62,918 nt of DNA, taken from an uncultured Leptotrichia sp. GTDB taxonomy: Bacteria > Fusobacteriota > Fusobacteriia > Fusobacteriales > Leptotrichiaceae. A program made the position numbers and the translations under genes. The notes under the pieces were generated by a model. It saw only the letters and a list, made by a program, of their open reading frames with translations, ran no database searches and was not told where the DNA came from. The DNA lies in assembly GCA_938017765.1 (NCBI GenBank), contig CALIJH010000070.1:1-62918 (forward strand). The letters are read 5' to 3'. Positions 17,601 through 26,440 of this stretch are shown in pieces. Numbering within the stretch: position 1 is the stretch's first letter; each line of letters opens with the position of its first letter.

Positions 17601-19265
17601 GTAGACAATCTGGATATAGATGTTCAAGCCAATAATACCGGACTGAATATAGGACAGTTTTATCTTGAATATGAACAGAACCCTCTGCTTGTAAACGGAT
17701 ATCTGGATTTTATGCCTATCAATTATAATATGTCAGTGCTTGCTAAAGATTTCAATCTGGCATTCTTAGGAGTAGGAAAGGACATTGAAAAAGCAAGCGG
17801 AATAGCAAATATAGATATAGTGTTCTCCAATGAGCAAACGAGCGGAAAAATCTTACTTGATAATTTCTACTATAAGACAAAAGATAAACTGACTGATGTA
17901 GAAAATCTGAATGTAGATATTAATGTTATGAACAGAAAATTGAACATCAACCGTCTGGATGGCGGTTATAACGGAGGAACATTTAAAGTCGAAGGAGATC
18001 TTGATGTTCCGGGAGTTCCGCCTGATTTTATGAGAACAAAAAGACTTGAGCTTGGAAAATTTGAGCTAAATGCAGTTTTAAATAGGGTCGGTGTGAGATA
18101 TGGAAAAGACATAGACCTTGTACTGAGTGGAGATGCGAAGTTTACTCAAAATAATTTATTCGGAAATTTGACTGTAAATGCGGGTGAAATAAGAGGAATA
18201 CCTGATTTTGGCGGCGGAGAAAAAAAAGAACTTTCAGCTGAAGCACAGGAAAAGAAACTGAAAGAAAAGACCATAGTAGAAGGTATTGTAGAAGAAGTAA
18301 TAGACAAAATAGTGAAACAGTATACAGTAGATGTAAATATTCAGACAACGAGAGATCTGAAACTGAATATACCAAATATAAGTCTTGCTAAAAATATAAA
18401 AGGAGAAATAGTCGGAGGAAGCAGAATTTTCTATGAAGCGGGTGAAATAAATCTGTTAGGAAGCTATACGCTGAAAAAAGGTTCCTTTATCTTAAATAAT
18501 AATAAGTTTAAAATAGAAAATGCCGAAGTCAGATTTACTGATCCTATGGCGTCAATGGCTCAAATGAACCCTTTCATAGTCTTTGAAGCGAGTACTACTA
18601 TAAATGGTGAAAGAATTGAAATCTCCATGAACAGTTTTCTGAAAGATGCCAATGTGGCATTCAAATCCGATTCAGGACTTACAAAAGAGCAGATTTTATC
18701 ATTACTTGCATTTAATACATCGGGAAAAACTGAAGATAATCCTGACGGTACGGCACAGGAAGGGACAGCAGTAATAGGCTCTGTGTTGAATACTACATTA
18801 AATCAGTTGATTTTTTCTCCGGTAACTGATAAAATTGGAGATACATTGGGATTGACAAACGTATCTGTAAAAACTGATTTCAAGAGGTCGGAAGATACAG
18901 GGAAATACAGTGGAGCAACGACATTATATATACAGGATAATCTCTATAAGGATAAGTGGTTCTGGAATTTAGAAGTGAAATTCCCTTTCCAAGCTAAAGA
19001 TAAAGAATCCAATACGACAAATCCTTTAGGATATAATGCATGGATCAACTATAATGTAACTGACGGTTTTGAAGTCAGATTAGGTGGAGAAACAGTAGCA
19101 AGAAATAACAGAAAAGAAGATATGAGTAACAGTACGAATATAAAGAGCATAAAAAATGAAATGAATTACTATATCGGAGTTGATTTTTCAGCAAGAGCAA
19201 ATACTTTTGGAGATTTGATGAAAAAAATATTCCGAAGAAAAAAATTAGATATTTTAACTAAATAA
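14667..19265 (+). CDS. tamB: TamB/YtfN-family envelope translocation and lipid-transport protein
   Basis: A 1532-residue AsmA-like protein with a single N-terminal membrane anchor (about residues 8-23). A very long beta-rich periplasmic part of repeated short strands follows, and a C-terminal TamB (DUF490) domain contains ASTTINGERIEISMNSFL and KEQILSLLAF. It bridges the inner membrane to an Omp85 barrel and is implicated in barrel assembly and lipid transport. It is longer than the E. coli protein (about 1260). The TTG start lies ten bases after GGAGG; ATG 14679 is the alternative. It sits 15 bases before bamA, so the partner is probably BamA itself, with no TamA in the window. Confidence 0.88.
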   Translation: MKTYMKKTLYVFIPLLMSLFLLKAYISTNIFKGNLKAILKSTGLNVEFDKVRLGGLNKILIDNLIVKDQSGNVVIEAEKATANVNLLLPSRLPKVDAYNAKVYLERYKNNKFNVFNILPPGDPNKKTVDRASRIGKIYVHDAILYYSDTSFAKKISKKLNKVNGYLDVSKSRGFSLEAKGNGDGQEKIKIKLGQLVNNRESLKSLFDTKKNTDTSKKEFLLAFVFENINITEELGQYVPIDMIKAKKGTLNGTLTLNDGNPEKKIRAEGKLTVKNGTLEYTDYYGNIEDVEAIIDMKKNIITVNASKKFNNNPVIFKLNSNIDEGKLNLKLIAQSTPFEEIAKYKLFRDAKVKASGEVTGNLNVDINTKTKETTLNGKFSSPAIKFAGYNFRDLKTEILMTKDQILMVENTTFHFDETIGGFKVKDDVSSKKFTYNVKEKNGNGDYTITNRGSDYEIPVISGTGSIDKNNIIKGNFVSSKITGDFVIEPAKSVMTLNADGKDYIAVRYGGQTYEVNPDVHNLVLNFKSKNILDSGTINAKLKGGQNKYFDSINAKININNGNYNVNADVNVGGQTINAKGTTTKDMYHSYTITSANNSSFDAAKLLRQYGYNLKGLDTAKLPIVLNANISGKTDSLSGNYSIYSPFGRYIVEYEELYAKGKIRNLLSLNLDVDAKMEELWLGYQRFKNVAGELNIRNNVLNIIDLHNGKLSATGQYNLKTGKMNIKSDLNNYILYNTSKPEVNVYVDNISMNLNGKIDNLSGNITMAPARTTINSQYIGETKGIIDIKNSVLNFRNFELRNNNVEGIYDLKTGLADITLNINEPDIPKLFEFTDLTFGTWSVLNLKGDLNKFDLTGKVIFDNISYKGFRLPHVATIMEYSDGNVDKLFKYGTFDIKDFTLVGDNGEELFKTNTKFDLENIDIDYKLENQKFALDSVQDLKDKGYSGDIDLNFILKGKPDDFFTDLKIKSDKLVLSGFPVDNLDIDVQANNTGLNIGQFYLEYEQNPLLVNGYLDFMPINYNMSVLAKDFNLAFLGVGKDIEKASGIANIDIVFSNEQTSGKILLDNFYYKTKDKLTDVENLNVDINVMNRKLNINRLDGGYNGGTFKVEGDLDVPGVPPDFMRTKRLELGKFELNAVLNRVGVRYGKDIDLVLSGDAKFTQNNLFGNLTVNAGEIRGIPDFGGGEKKELSAEAQEKKLKEKTIVEGIVEEVIDKIVKQYTVDVNIQTTRDLKLNIPNISLAKNIKGEIVGGSRIFYEAGEINLLGSYTLKKGSFILNNNKFKIENAEVRFTDPMASMAQMNPFIVFEASTTINGERIEISMNSFLKDANVAFKSDSGLTKEQILSLLAFNTSGKTEDNPDGTAQEGTAVIGSVLNTTLNQLIFSPVTDKIGDTLGLTNVSVKTDFKRSEDTGKYSGATTLYIQDNLYKDKWFWNLEVKFPFQAKDKESNTTNPLGYNAWINYNVTDGFEVRLGGETVARNNRKEDMSNSTNIKSIKNEMNYYIGVDFSARANTFGDLMKKIFRRKKLDILTK

Positions 19266-19280
19266 TTCAGGGAGGAAATA

Positions 19281-21350
19281 ATGAAAAGAAAAATTTACGC
19301 TTTAATAGTAACAGCTACACTATTTTTGACGGTAAACGGCTTGGTAGTAGCGGAAGGAAAGGATTTGAGAGTAGGAACAATACAATTTTCCCACTTAAAT
19401 CAGTTACCTGAAGATTTTCTTTTAGAGAAATTACCTGTCAAAACAGGGGAAGTGTATTCAAATAAAAGTTTAAGTGATATATACTTGGCTTTAAAAAGGT
19501 TAAGTTATATCTCCAACGTAAATGTATATCCTAAAGTTGAAGGAGATACTGTTAATTTAGTAATCGAAGTCGATGAGGCCGGGAATGCTCTGCAACTGGC
19601 TCAAAGAGAAGAATCGGCAGAAGATTTAAATAAGAAAACAGAATTTAAAGTTTCAAGTGTAGACATATCAGGGATAAAAACTCTTAACAAAGATGATTTT
19701 CTGAAAGATGTGCCTGTGAAAGTAGGAGAATATTTCACTCCACAGGAAGCGATAAACGGAGCGGCAAAAATTTTCCAGACAGGTCTGTTCTCAACTGTTG
19801 AACCTAAAGTTGACAGAAAAACGGATAATACAATTTCAGTTTTATACTTAGTGGAAGAAAATCCTGCTGTGCAAAGTGTAAATATAAAAGGAAATACATT
19901 ATTTACTCAGGATGAATTGAAAAAAGCACTCGGAATAAAAGAAGGAGAAATTTTAAACGGTAATCTTCTAAATCCTGATAATAATGGAATAATAAGATAT
20001 TATGCCAAAGCAGGGTACTCTTTGGCAAGAATAGAAGCTATATCTGTAAGTCCTGCAGGAGAAGTTAATATTGAGCTGACAGAGGGAATAGTAGATTCAG
20101 TTTCATTTAAAAAAGTATCAACTAAAAAAGATAACGAAAGATCAAGTGAATATGCTACAAAATTAAGAACACAGCCTTATGTATTTGAAAGATCTCAGGC
20201 AGTAAAACCGGGAGAAGTTTTTGAAACTAAAAATGTCGAAGCTACAATAAGAGAACTTTACAGAACAGGTGTATTTACATCAATAGAACCTGTTTTAAGC
20301 GGAAAAGAAAATGATCCTAATGCAAGAGTAGTCGAATTTCTTGTTGAAGAAAGACCTACAACTACTATAAACGGAAGTATATCATATGGAACATCAGTAG
20401 GATTGGTAGGAGGAATTAAATTATCAGATTCCAACTTCCTTGGAAGAGGGCAGGAAGCTGCATTTAACATAGAGGCTTCAAATAAAGGAGATAAAACTCT
20501 TGAATTAAGCTGGTTTGATCCTTGGATAAGAGGAACGGAACGTGTTCAGGGTGGAGGTTCCATATACTGGAAAGAAAGTGTAGATGACGATGCGGCTCAG
20601 AATGAAGTAGAAAAAGTAAGAAAAATAGGTACAAGATGGACAATAGGTAAAGGATTAAATGATAAGATATTTGTGAGAACTTCTGTAAGATATGACCATT
20701 ATAGGGAAATTTTAGGCTCAAAACAAATTAATGATAAATATAATCTTATAGCAGTTTCTCCGTCAATTATCTATGATTCAAGAGATAATTCTTTCAGCCC
20801 TACTAAAGGTATTTATTCTACGTTGACTTATGAATATGGAGATTTGATAAAAGATAAGAGATACTATCATCAGTTTGAAGCTGACTTGAGAGCGTATCAC
20901 CCTACATTCTTTAAAGATAAGAACGTAATGGCGTATAGAGTAGTATGGGGATCCACAGGAAGCGGAACTCCTGAAGCGCTGAGATACAGCATAGGTGGAG
21001 CTGAAACATTAAGAGGATATGATTACGGTAAATTTGACGGATTTAATAAATTCCATGCAACAATAGAAAATAGAACACAGGTAAATAAATATATTCAATT
21101 AGTGGCATTCTTCGATATAGGTAATGCATGGCAGAATGTTAAAACAGTAAATGGTAAAAAAGTATACTCACCTGACAGAAAAAATGCAAATAACTTTGCA
21201 GACCTTAAAAAAGGTGTCGGAATAGGAGTGAGATTGAATACTCCAATTGGTCCTTTGAGATTTGACTATGGTTGGCCGCTTGACCCTGAAGAAAAAGGTG
21301 GAAGAAAAACAGGAGGAAAATTCTATTTCAGTTTTGGACAGACATTCTAA
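19281..21350 (+). CDS. bamA: Outer-membrane protein assembly factor BamA (Omp85)
   Basis: A 689-residue outer-membrane barrel that inserts other beta-barrel proteins. A signal peptide ends near residue 25 (VVAEG). Several POTRA domains fill about residues 30-345 (VSSVDISGIKTLNKDDF, VQSVNIKGNTLFTQDEL, VVEFLVEERP), followed by an Omp85 barrel with GGAETLRGYDYG and a C-terminal FYFSFGQTF ending in Phe. It is shorter than the ~800-residue proteobacterial protein, implying fewer POTRA domains. It is tightly linked to tamB upstream and lpxD downstream. Its presence shows a diderm cell. Confidence 0.93.
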   Translation: MKRKIYALIVTATLFLTVNGLVVAEGKDLRVGTIQFSHLNQLPEDFLLEKLPVKTGEVYSNKSLSDIYLALKRLSYISNVNVYPKVEGDTVNLVIEVDEAGNALQLAQREESAEDLNKKTEFKVSSVDISGIKTLNKDDFLKDVPVKVGEYFTPQEAINGAAKIFQTGLFSTVEPKVDRKTDNTISVLYLVEENPAVQSVNIKGNTLFTQDELKKALGIKEGEILNGNLLNPDNNGIIRYYAKAGYSLARIEAISVSPAGEVNIELTEGIVDSVSFKKVSTKKDNERSSEYATKLRTQPYVFERSQAVKPGEVFETKNVEATIRELYRTGVFTSIEPVLSGKENDPNARVVEFLVEERPTTTINGSISYGTSVGLVGGIKLSDSNFLGRGQEAAFNIEASNKGDKTLELSWFDPWIRGTERVQGGGSIYWKESVDDDAAQNEVEKVRKIGTRWTIGKGLNDKIFVRTSVRYDHYREILGSKQINDKYNLIAVSPSIIYDSRDNSFSPTKGIYSTLTYEYGDLIKDKRYYHQFEADLRAYHPTFFKDKNVMAYRVVWGSTGSGTPEALRYSIGGAETLRGYDYGKFDGFNKFHATIENRTQVNKYIQLVAFFDIGNAWQNVKTVNGKKVYSPDRKNANNFADLKKGVGIGVRLNTPIGPLRFDYGWPLDPEEKGGRKTGGKFYFSFGQTF

Positions 21351-21418
21351 TAATTTCAGTCTGATGAGCTAAAAAACGGAAAATAGAAATGAAACTACCA
21401 TTAAGGAGTTGTTTCCAT

Positions 21419-22420
21419 ATGTATAATATTAAAGATATAGCAAAATTGATAAACGGTGATATAAAAGGAAATGATAGTCTGAGTTTTCTTAGACTATCAC
21501 CTTTTTTTCAAGCAAATGAGAAAGAAATAACTTTTGCCGCAGATGAAAAAATGCTGAAAAAAATAGAAGAGTGTAATGCAGGAGCAATAATAGTACCTTT
21601 TTATCAGGGATTACCTGAAAATAAAAATTATATAGTTGTAAAAAGTAATCCGAGGGAACTTATGCCGATTTTGCTTAATTATTTCAAACCTAAATTAAAA
21701 CCTTTTGAAAAACCCGTAGAGGATACAGCTGTAATTGATGAAACTGCTACCGTATCAAAAATAAATACATACATTGGGCATAATGTAAAAATAGGTAAGA
21801 ATACAATAGTTTATCCTAATGTTTCCATATTTGAAGGAACTGAAATAGGAGATAACTGTATTATTTATTCCAATGTAACAATAAGGGAATTTACAAAAAT
21901 AGGAAACGGTTCAATAATACAGCCCGGAGCTGTAATCGGTTCTGACGGATTTGGATTTGTAAAAGTAAAAGGACATAATATGAAAATAGAGCAGATAGGG
22001 AATGTTATTATAGGAGAAGAAGTCGAAATTGGTGCAAATACGTGTATAGATAGAGGAACGATAGGGGATACCGTAATAAAGAAAGGTACTAAAATAGATA
22101 ACCTTGTGCATATAGCTCATAATGATATAATTGGAGAAGACTGTTTTATCGTCGCTCAGACAGGTATATCGGGCAGTGTAGAAATAGGAGATAATACTAC
22201 TCTTGCAGGTCAAGTTGGAGTTGCAGGACATCTAAAAATAGGAAATAATGTCATAATAGCTGCGAGATCAGGAGTTACAAATGATGTACCTGACGGAAAG
22301 CAGATGTCAGGATATCCTTTGAGAGAACATATGGAAGATTTAAGAGTAAAAATGTCTATGGGAAAAGTTCCCGAATTAATTAAAAAAGTTAGAAAAATTG
22401 AAAAAGAAATGAAAAAATAA
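21419..22420 (+). CDS. lpxD: UDP-3-O-acyl-glucosamine N-acyltransferase (lipid A synthesis)
   Basis: A 333-residue cytoplasmic trimeric acyltransferase, third step of lipid A synthesis. It has an N-terminal uridine-binding region (FLRLSPFFQANEKEITFA), then many hexapeptide repeats, the catalytic-histidine region HIAHNDIIGEDC, and the conserved GSDGFGFV. ATG 21419 follows AAGGAG with about ten bases of spacing; an earlier in-frame ATG at 21389 would put that site inside the gene. It shows that lipid A is made. Other lpx genes are not in the window. Confidence 0.93.
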   Translation: MYNIKDIAKLINGDIKGNDSLSFLRLSPFFQANEKEITFAADEKMLKKIEECNAGAIIVPFYQGLPENKNYIVVKSNPRELMPILLNYFKPKLKPFEKPVEDTAVIDETATVSKINTYIGHNVKIGKNTIVYPNVSIFEGTEIGDNCIIYSNVTIREFTKIGNGSIIQPGAVIGSDGFGFVKVKGHNMKIEQIGNVIIGEEVEIGANTCIDRGTIGDTVIKKGTKIDNLVHIAHNDIIGEDCFIVAQTGISGSVEIGDNTTLAGQVGVAGHLKIGNNVIIAARSGVTNDVPDGKQMSGYPLREHMEDLRVKMSMGKVPELIKKVRKIEKEMKK

Positions 22421-22583
22421 TAAAAAATTATGGAAAGAATACGTTCAGTTATCAATAAATCAAAAAGATGAGTCAGGTAGAGGAGCTGTTGTAACCTATT
22501 AATTTCAAGGAAACTAATTGGGCTTGACTTGTTATTTTAAATAATGTAAAATGAGACAAAATGAAATAAGATTGGAGCAGATA

Positions 22584-23228
22584 ATGAAGAAAATATTATT
22601 GGGAGTTTTTATATTCATTTTGATAATCAGCTGTGGGGAAAATCCTGAAACTGTAGTATCAAAATTTATAGATAATGTAAAAGAAAAGAAATTTGATGAG
22701 GCTTCTAAATATTCCGTGAATAAAGATTTTACGAAAGATTTGAAATTGGAATATAATAATAAAATGCAGCAACTATTTTTTGAAACGTTATTTAAAAATA
22801 TAAAATATGAAATAGTAGGCAAGGAAAAACAGGGAGATGTAACAATAATTACTGTTTCTGTCGAAAATGTGGACACACAAAAAGTTTTTATGATGATTTT
22901 TCAGAAACTTCTTAAAGATACATTTTCCCAAAGTAACACACCGCCTATAGAAGAAGAATTTAAAAAAGTGCTGGAATCTAAAGAAGTTCCAAAAGCTAAA
23001 AATGTTACAAAATTTGTCGTTGTAAAAACAAAAGAAGGAAATAAAATAAATGTAACGGCTGAAAATATAGATGTTTTATTCGGTAAGCTGAATACAACTT
23101 TAGCAAATTTGAATACTTTAGGAACTGACGGTGAAGAAGAAAATGATAACGAAAATCAGATTCTTCAGGAGGGACCGAATGCCGGAAAAGATCAGAAACT
23201 TACCGAGCCTAAGCTGGATAAAAAATAA
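22584..23228 (+). CDS. Lipoprotein of unknown function (DUF4878-like)
   Basis: A 214-residue lipoprotein with signal sequence and lipobox LIISC (Cys17). Residues ~20-100 (PETVVSKFIDNVKEKKFDEASKY...) resemble the short NTF2-like DUF4878-type domain found in many lipoproteins, and the C-terminus is an acidic/Asn-Gln-rich tail. ATG 22584 is preferred over 22551 because GGAGCAG precedes it and the signal begins there. It lies downstream of lpxD and upstream of hslO, closed by its own terminator. Function unknown. Confidence 0.65.
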   Translation: MKKILLGVFIFILIISCGENPETVVSKFIDNVKEKKFDEASKYSVNKDFTKDLKLEYNNKMQQLFFETLFKNIKYEIVGKEKQGDVTIITVSVENVDTQKVFMMIFQKLLKDTFSQSNTPPIEEEFKKVLESKEVPKAKNVTKFVVVKTKEGNKINVTAENIDVLFGKLNTTLANLNTLGTDGEEENDNENQILQEGPNAGKDQKLTEPKLDKK

Positions 23229-23237
23229 AATAATATA

Positions 23238-23262
23238 GAGGCACGTGTAAAGTGCCTCTTTT
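23238..23262 (+). terminator. Intrinsic terminator after the DUF4878-like lipoprotein
   Basis: GAGGCAC (23238-23244) pairs perfectly with GTGCCTC (23252-23258), loop GTGTAAA, followed by TTTT. Confidence 0.85.
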
Positions 23263-23293
23263 AAATAATAATAGAGAAAAAAGGAAGTAAAAA

Positions 23294-24238
23294 ATGAAAG
23301 AAAAATCTGAATTGATAAGAGGGACAAGTAAATGTGCCAGATTTTTTATATGTGATACGACAGAGATAGTAAAGGAAGCAAAAAGCATACATAACCTTGA
23401 CCCTGTGGCAACTATGTTATTCGGGAAGTTACTGACTGTAACTGCAATTATGGGGAAAGATCTGAAAGGAGATAATGATTTACTTACACTGAAAATAAAC
23501 GGAGACGGTCCTTACGGAAATATGCTCGCTACGGGTAATAAAAAAGGGGAAGTAAAAGGTTATATAGGAACTGTTGAAAATGAAAAATTAAACAGTATAG
23601 TAAATGAAAAAGGAGAATTTATAACCGATGAAAAAGGTCATGTGAAATTTATAGGAAACGGAACGCTACAAGTAATAAAAGATATGGGATTGAAAGAACC
23701 TTTTGTCGGACTGACTCATCTCGCAGGCGAAGACATAGCGGATACAATGGCTCATTATTTTCTAATTTCCGAACAGGTGAAATCTGTAGTTGCATTGGGA
23801 GTAAAACTTTCGGATGACGGCAATGTGGAGAAAGCCGGAGGCTATATAATACAGCTTCTTCCGGGAGTAGAAGATAGCTTTATAGATAAACTTGAAGATA
23901 AATTAAGGCAGATAAGAAGTATAACCGAACTTCTATCGGGAGGATTTACTTCTGAAAAAATAGCGGAACTGTTATATGAAGATATTTCAATCGTTGAAGA
24001 TGAAGCCGAAATATCGGGTGCTCATGTAAAAAAATATGTCGAAGATTATGAGATACTTGAAAAATCGGCACTTGAATATAAATGTAATTGTACAAAAGAA
24101 AAATTTTATAAAGGGATAATGACTTTGGGCAAAAAGGAGATAAATCATATTCTTGAAGAAGAAGGAAAGATAGAAGTGGAATGTCATTTCTGCGGTAAAA
24201 AATATACATTTGAGGAAAAAGATTTTAAAGATATGTAA
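23294..24238 (+). CDS. hslO: Redox-regulated holdase chaperone Hsp33
   Basis: A 314-residue Hsp33. Under oxidative stress it loses zinc, forms disulfides and holds unfolding proteins. The N-terminal domain has SKCARFF, GDGPYGNM and GEVKGYIG. The C-terminal zinc site is CxC (Cys264, Cys266) plus CxxC (Cys297, Cys300). The length is slightly above the usual ~290. It follows a terminator and is followed by a 530-base non-coding repeat region, so it is probably monocistronic. Confidence 0.95.
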   Translation: MKEKSELIRGTSKCARFFICDTTEIVKEAKSIHNLDPVATMLFGKLLTVTAIMGKDLKGDNDLLTLKINGDGPYGNMLATGNKKGEVKGYIGTVENEKLNSIVNEKGEFITDEKGHVKFIGNGTLQVIKDMGLKEPFVGLTHLAGEDIADTMAHYFLISEQVKSVVALGVKLSDDGNVEKAGGYIIQLLPGVEDSFIDKLEDKLRQIRSITELLSGGFTSEKIAELLYEDISIVEDEAEISGAHVKKYVEDYEILEKSALEYKCNCTKEKFYKGIMTLGKKEINHILEEEGKIEVECHFCGKKYTFEEKDFKDM

Positions 24239-24325
24239 AATAAAAATTTTGCTAAATTATATATTGTTAAATTTTCAGAGAAAAGATTTTGAAAAAATAT
24301 AAAATATTTAGTCTGTCAGAGTTAT

Positions 24326-24650
24326 TTAACAAAAACGATAAAATAATGGCTAATTAGAGTTATTTTATAAAAATGATAAAATATTCAGAATATAAAAATA
24401 GACATTAAATACAATGATTACTTTGTAATTTCAAAAAAATGGTAAAATAATAGCTAATTAGAGTTATTTCAAAAAAATGATAAAACATAAAAATTATTTT
24501 TCTATCTAATGAGCAAACCTTGTCTTACGGCTAAAATTAAAAACAACGATAAAATAATAGCTAATTAGAATTATTTCAAAAAAACAATAAAATATATAAA
24601 TTATTTTTTTATCTAATGAGCAAACCTTGTCTTATGGCTAAAATCAAGAA
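24326..24650. repeat. Tandem array of three ~105-base units in the hslO-ddl gap
   Basis: The gap 24239-24770 has no gene. The motif TGGCTAATTA/TAGCTAATTA recurs at 24347, 24451 and 24558, a period of 104-107 bases. The last two units are the most alike and both contain ATCTAATGAGCAAACCTTG followed by TCTTA(C/T)GGCTAAAAT; the first unit has diverged there. Each unit carries AAAATGATAAAA-type A-rich blocks and the palindrome CTAATTAG. Function unknown. Confidence 0.75.
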
Positions 24651-24770
24651 TCTAGAAAATAGCGATGAATTTAGAAATGTTTAAAGATATAAAGAATATT
24701 AAGATATAAAGAATAAAAAATATAAAGGATATAAGATAAGAAATATAATAAAGAAGAAAGGATGTTTGAG

Positions 24771-25697
24771 ATGTCGGAATTACTGAGAGTAGGAGTAATA
24801 AGAGGAGGAATTTCTACTGAAAAGGAAGTTTCAATGAATACCGGAAAAGAGATTATAAAAAATCTGAACAGAGATAAATACGAGGTTTTTGATGTTGTCA
24901 TAAATTCGGAAAAGGAAGTATTTGAAAAATTAAAAGATTTAAATCTAAATTTTGTATACATAGCTCTACATGGAGCATTTGGTGAGGACGGAAGAATACA
25001 GGCAATCCTTGAAAGTCTTGGAATTCCTTACAGCGGTTCGGGAGTTATGACAAGTGCATTGTGCATGGATAAGGAACTCACAAAAAAAATAGTGGAAACT
25101 TACGGGGTGAGGACAGCAAAAGGGATTTGCATAAGAGAGGGAGAACTGGCAGATTTTCAGGAGATAAAAGAAAGATTGGGAGATAGAGTTATAGTAAAGC
25201 CTAATTCAGGCGGATCAAGTATAGGAGTGAGTTTTGTCGAAAATGAAAAAGAATTTGCAAAAGCTCTTGAGCTTGTGTATACTATGGACAAAGAAGCATT
25301 GGTGGAAGAAGTTCTCACGGGAACTGAAATAAGTGTACCTATCATCAATGGAAAAGTCTATCCTACACTTAAAATAGAAGCTGTTGCAGGAGATTATTTC
25401 GATTATAAGTCCAAATATTCTGACGGAGGAGCAAGAGAATTTGTATTTGAATTTGAGAAAAAAATACAGGATGAAATAGATAAATTTGCCTATGACAGCT
25501 ATCACGCAGTAAAATGTGAAGGATTTGCAAGAGTGGACTTTATGGTAGTAGGAGATAAGCCTTATTTTATGGAAGTGAATACATTGCCCGGAATGACTGC
25601 TGCAAGTCTTTTGCCTAAAAGTACAGCTTCAAAAGGATATGACTACACTCAAACATTAGATTTATTGATAGAATCATCAATAAATATAAAGAGATAG
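24771..25697 (+). CDS. ddl: D-alanine--D-alanine ligase
   Basis: A 308-residue ATP-grasp ligase making D-Ala-D-Ala for peptidoglycan. Visible motifs are GGISTEKEVSMNTG near the start, ALHGAFGEDG, the ATP-site VKPNSGGSSIGVS, FARVDFMV and MEVNTLPGMT. ATG 24771 is eight bases after AAAGGA; ATG 24762 overlaps that site. It is isolated by non-coding DNA on both sides, with luxS next. Confidence 0.95.
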   Translation: MSELLRVGVIRGGISTEKEVSMNTGKEIIKNLNRDKYEVFDVVINSEKEVFEKLKDLNLNFVYIALHGAFGEDGRIQAILESLGIPYSGSGVMTSALCMDKELTKKIVETYGVRTAKGICIREGELADFQEIKERLGDRVIVKPNSGGSSIGVSFVENEKEFAKALELVYTMDKEALVEEVLTGTEISVPIINGKVYPTLKIEAVAGDYFDYKSKYSDGGAREFVFEFEKKIQDEIDKFAYDSYHAVKCEGFARVDFMVVGDKPYFMEVNTLPGMTAASLLPKSTASKGYDYTQTLDLLIESSINIKR

Positions 25698-25836
25698 AAA
25701 AGAAATTTTTTTAAATAAAAAATTTTAAAATAAGAAAATAGAAAATAAATAGAACGAAATATAAATAGAAAAATATAGCGAAAAAATATAGCAAAAAATT
25801 TTTTTATAAAATAATAAATGAAAGGAATGATTGTAT

Positions 25837-26316
25837 ATGGAAAGAATAGCAAGTTTTCAAGTAGACCATATAAGACTTAACAGGGGGCTTTATGTTTCAA
25901 GAATAGATGAAATAAACGGGAATTATCTTACAAGTTTCGACATAAGAATGAAACTTCCTAACAGAGAGCCTGTAATCAATATAGCTGAACTTCACACAAT
26001 GGAGCATTTAGGAGCTACATTTTTAAGAAATCATCCTGTCTGGAAAGATAAGATAGTATATTTTGGACCTATGGGATGCAGAACAGGTTTTTATCTCATA
26101 CTTAAAGGGAAACTGGAGTCAAAAGATATAGTTGAATTAATGAAAGAAACTTTCAAATTTATGGCTGAATTTAAAGGTGATGTACCCGGAGCGACAGCCA
26201 TAGAATGTGGAAATTATTTAGACCAGAATTTACCTATGGCAAATTTTGAAGCTAAGAAATATTTGGAAGAAACATTGGAAAAATTGAATGAGGAAAATCT
26301 GAATTATCCGAAGTAG
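25837..26316 (+). CDS. luxS: S-ribosylhomocysteine lyase LuxS
   Basis: A 159-residue metalloenzyme that cleaves S-ribosylhomocysteine to homocysteine and DPD, the AI-2 precursor. The metal ligands are His53, His57 (HTMEH) and Cys124 (IECG), and the catalytic cysteine is Cys81 (MGCRTG). ATG 25837 follows AAAGGA at 11 bases; TTG 25831 is a weaker alternative. No lsr genes with clear identity accompany it. Confidence 0.96.
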   Translation: MERIASFQVDHIRLNRGLYVSRIDEINGNYLTSFDIRMKLPNREPVINIAELHTMEHLGATFLRNHPVWKDKIVYFGPMGCRTGFYLILKGKLESKDIVELMKETFKFMAEFKGDVPGATAIECGNYLDQNLPMANFEAKKYLEETLEKLNEENLNYPK

Positions 26317-26440
26317 AAATCATCTAAAAAAATTCATAAATATTATTTTTGCATTATTATGTTCTAAACATGTTTTGCATAAATTTTTTGTTTTTGAGAT
26401 TAAGAAATTGAATATTAGTTAAGAACTGTAAAGGAAAAAA

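Noticed and set aside
24326..24650. CRISPR array
   Set aside because: Units are ~105 bases and similar throughout; there is no short repeat alternating with unique spacers and no cas gene.
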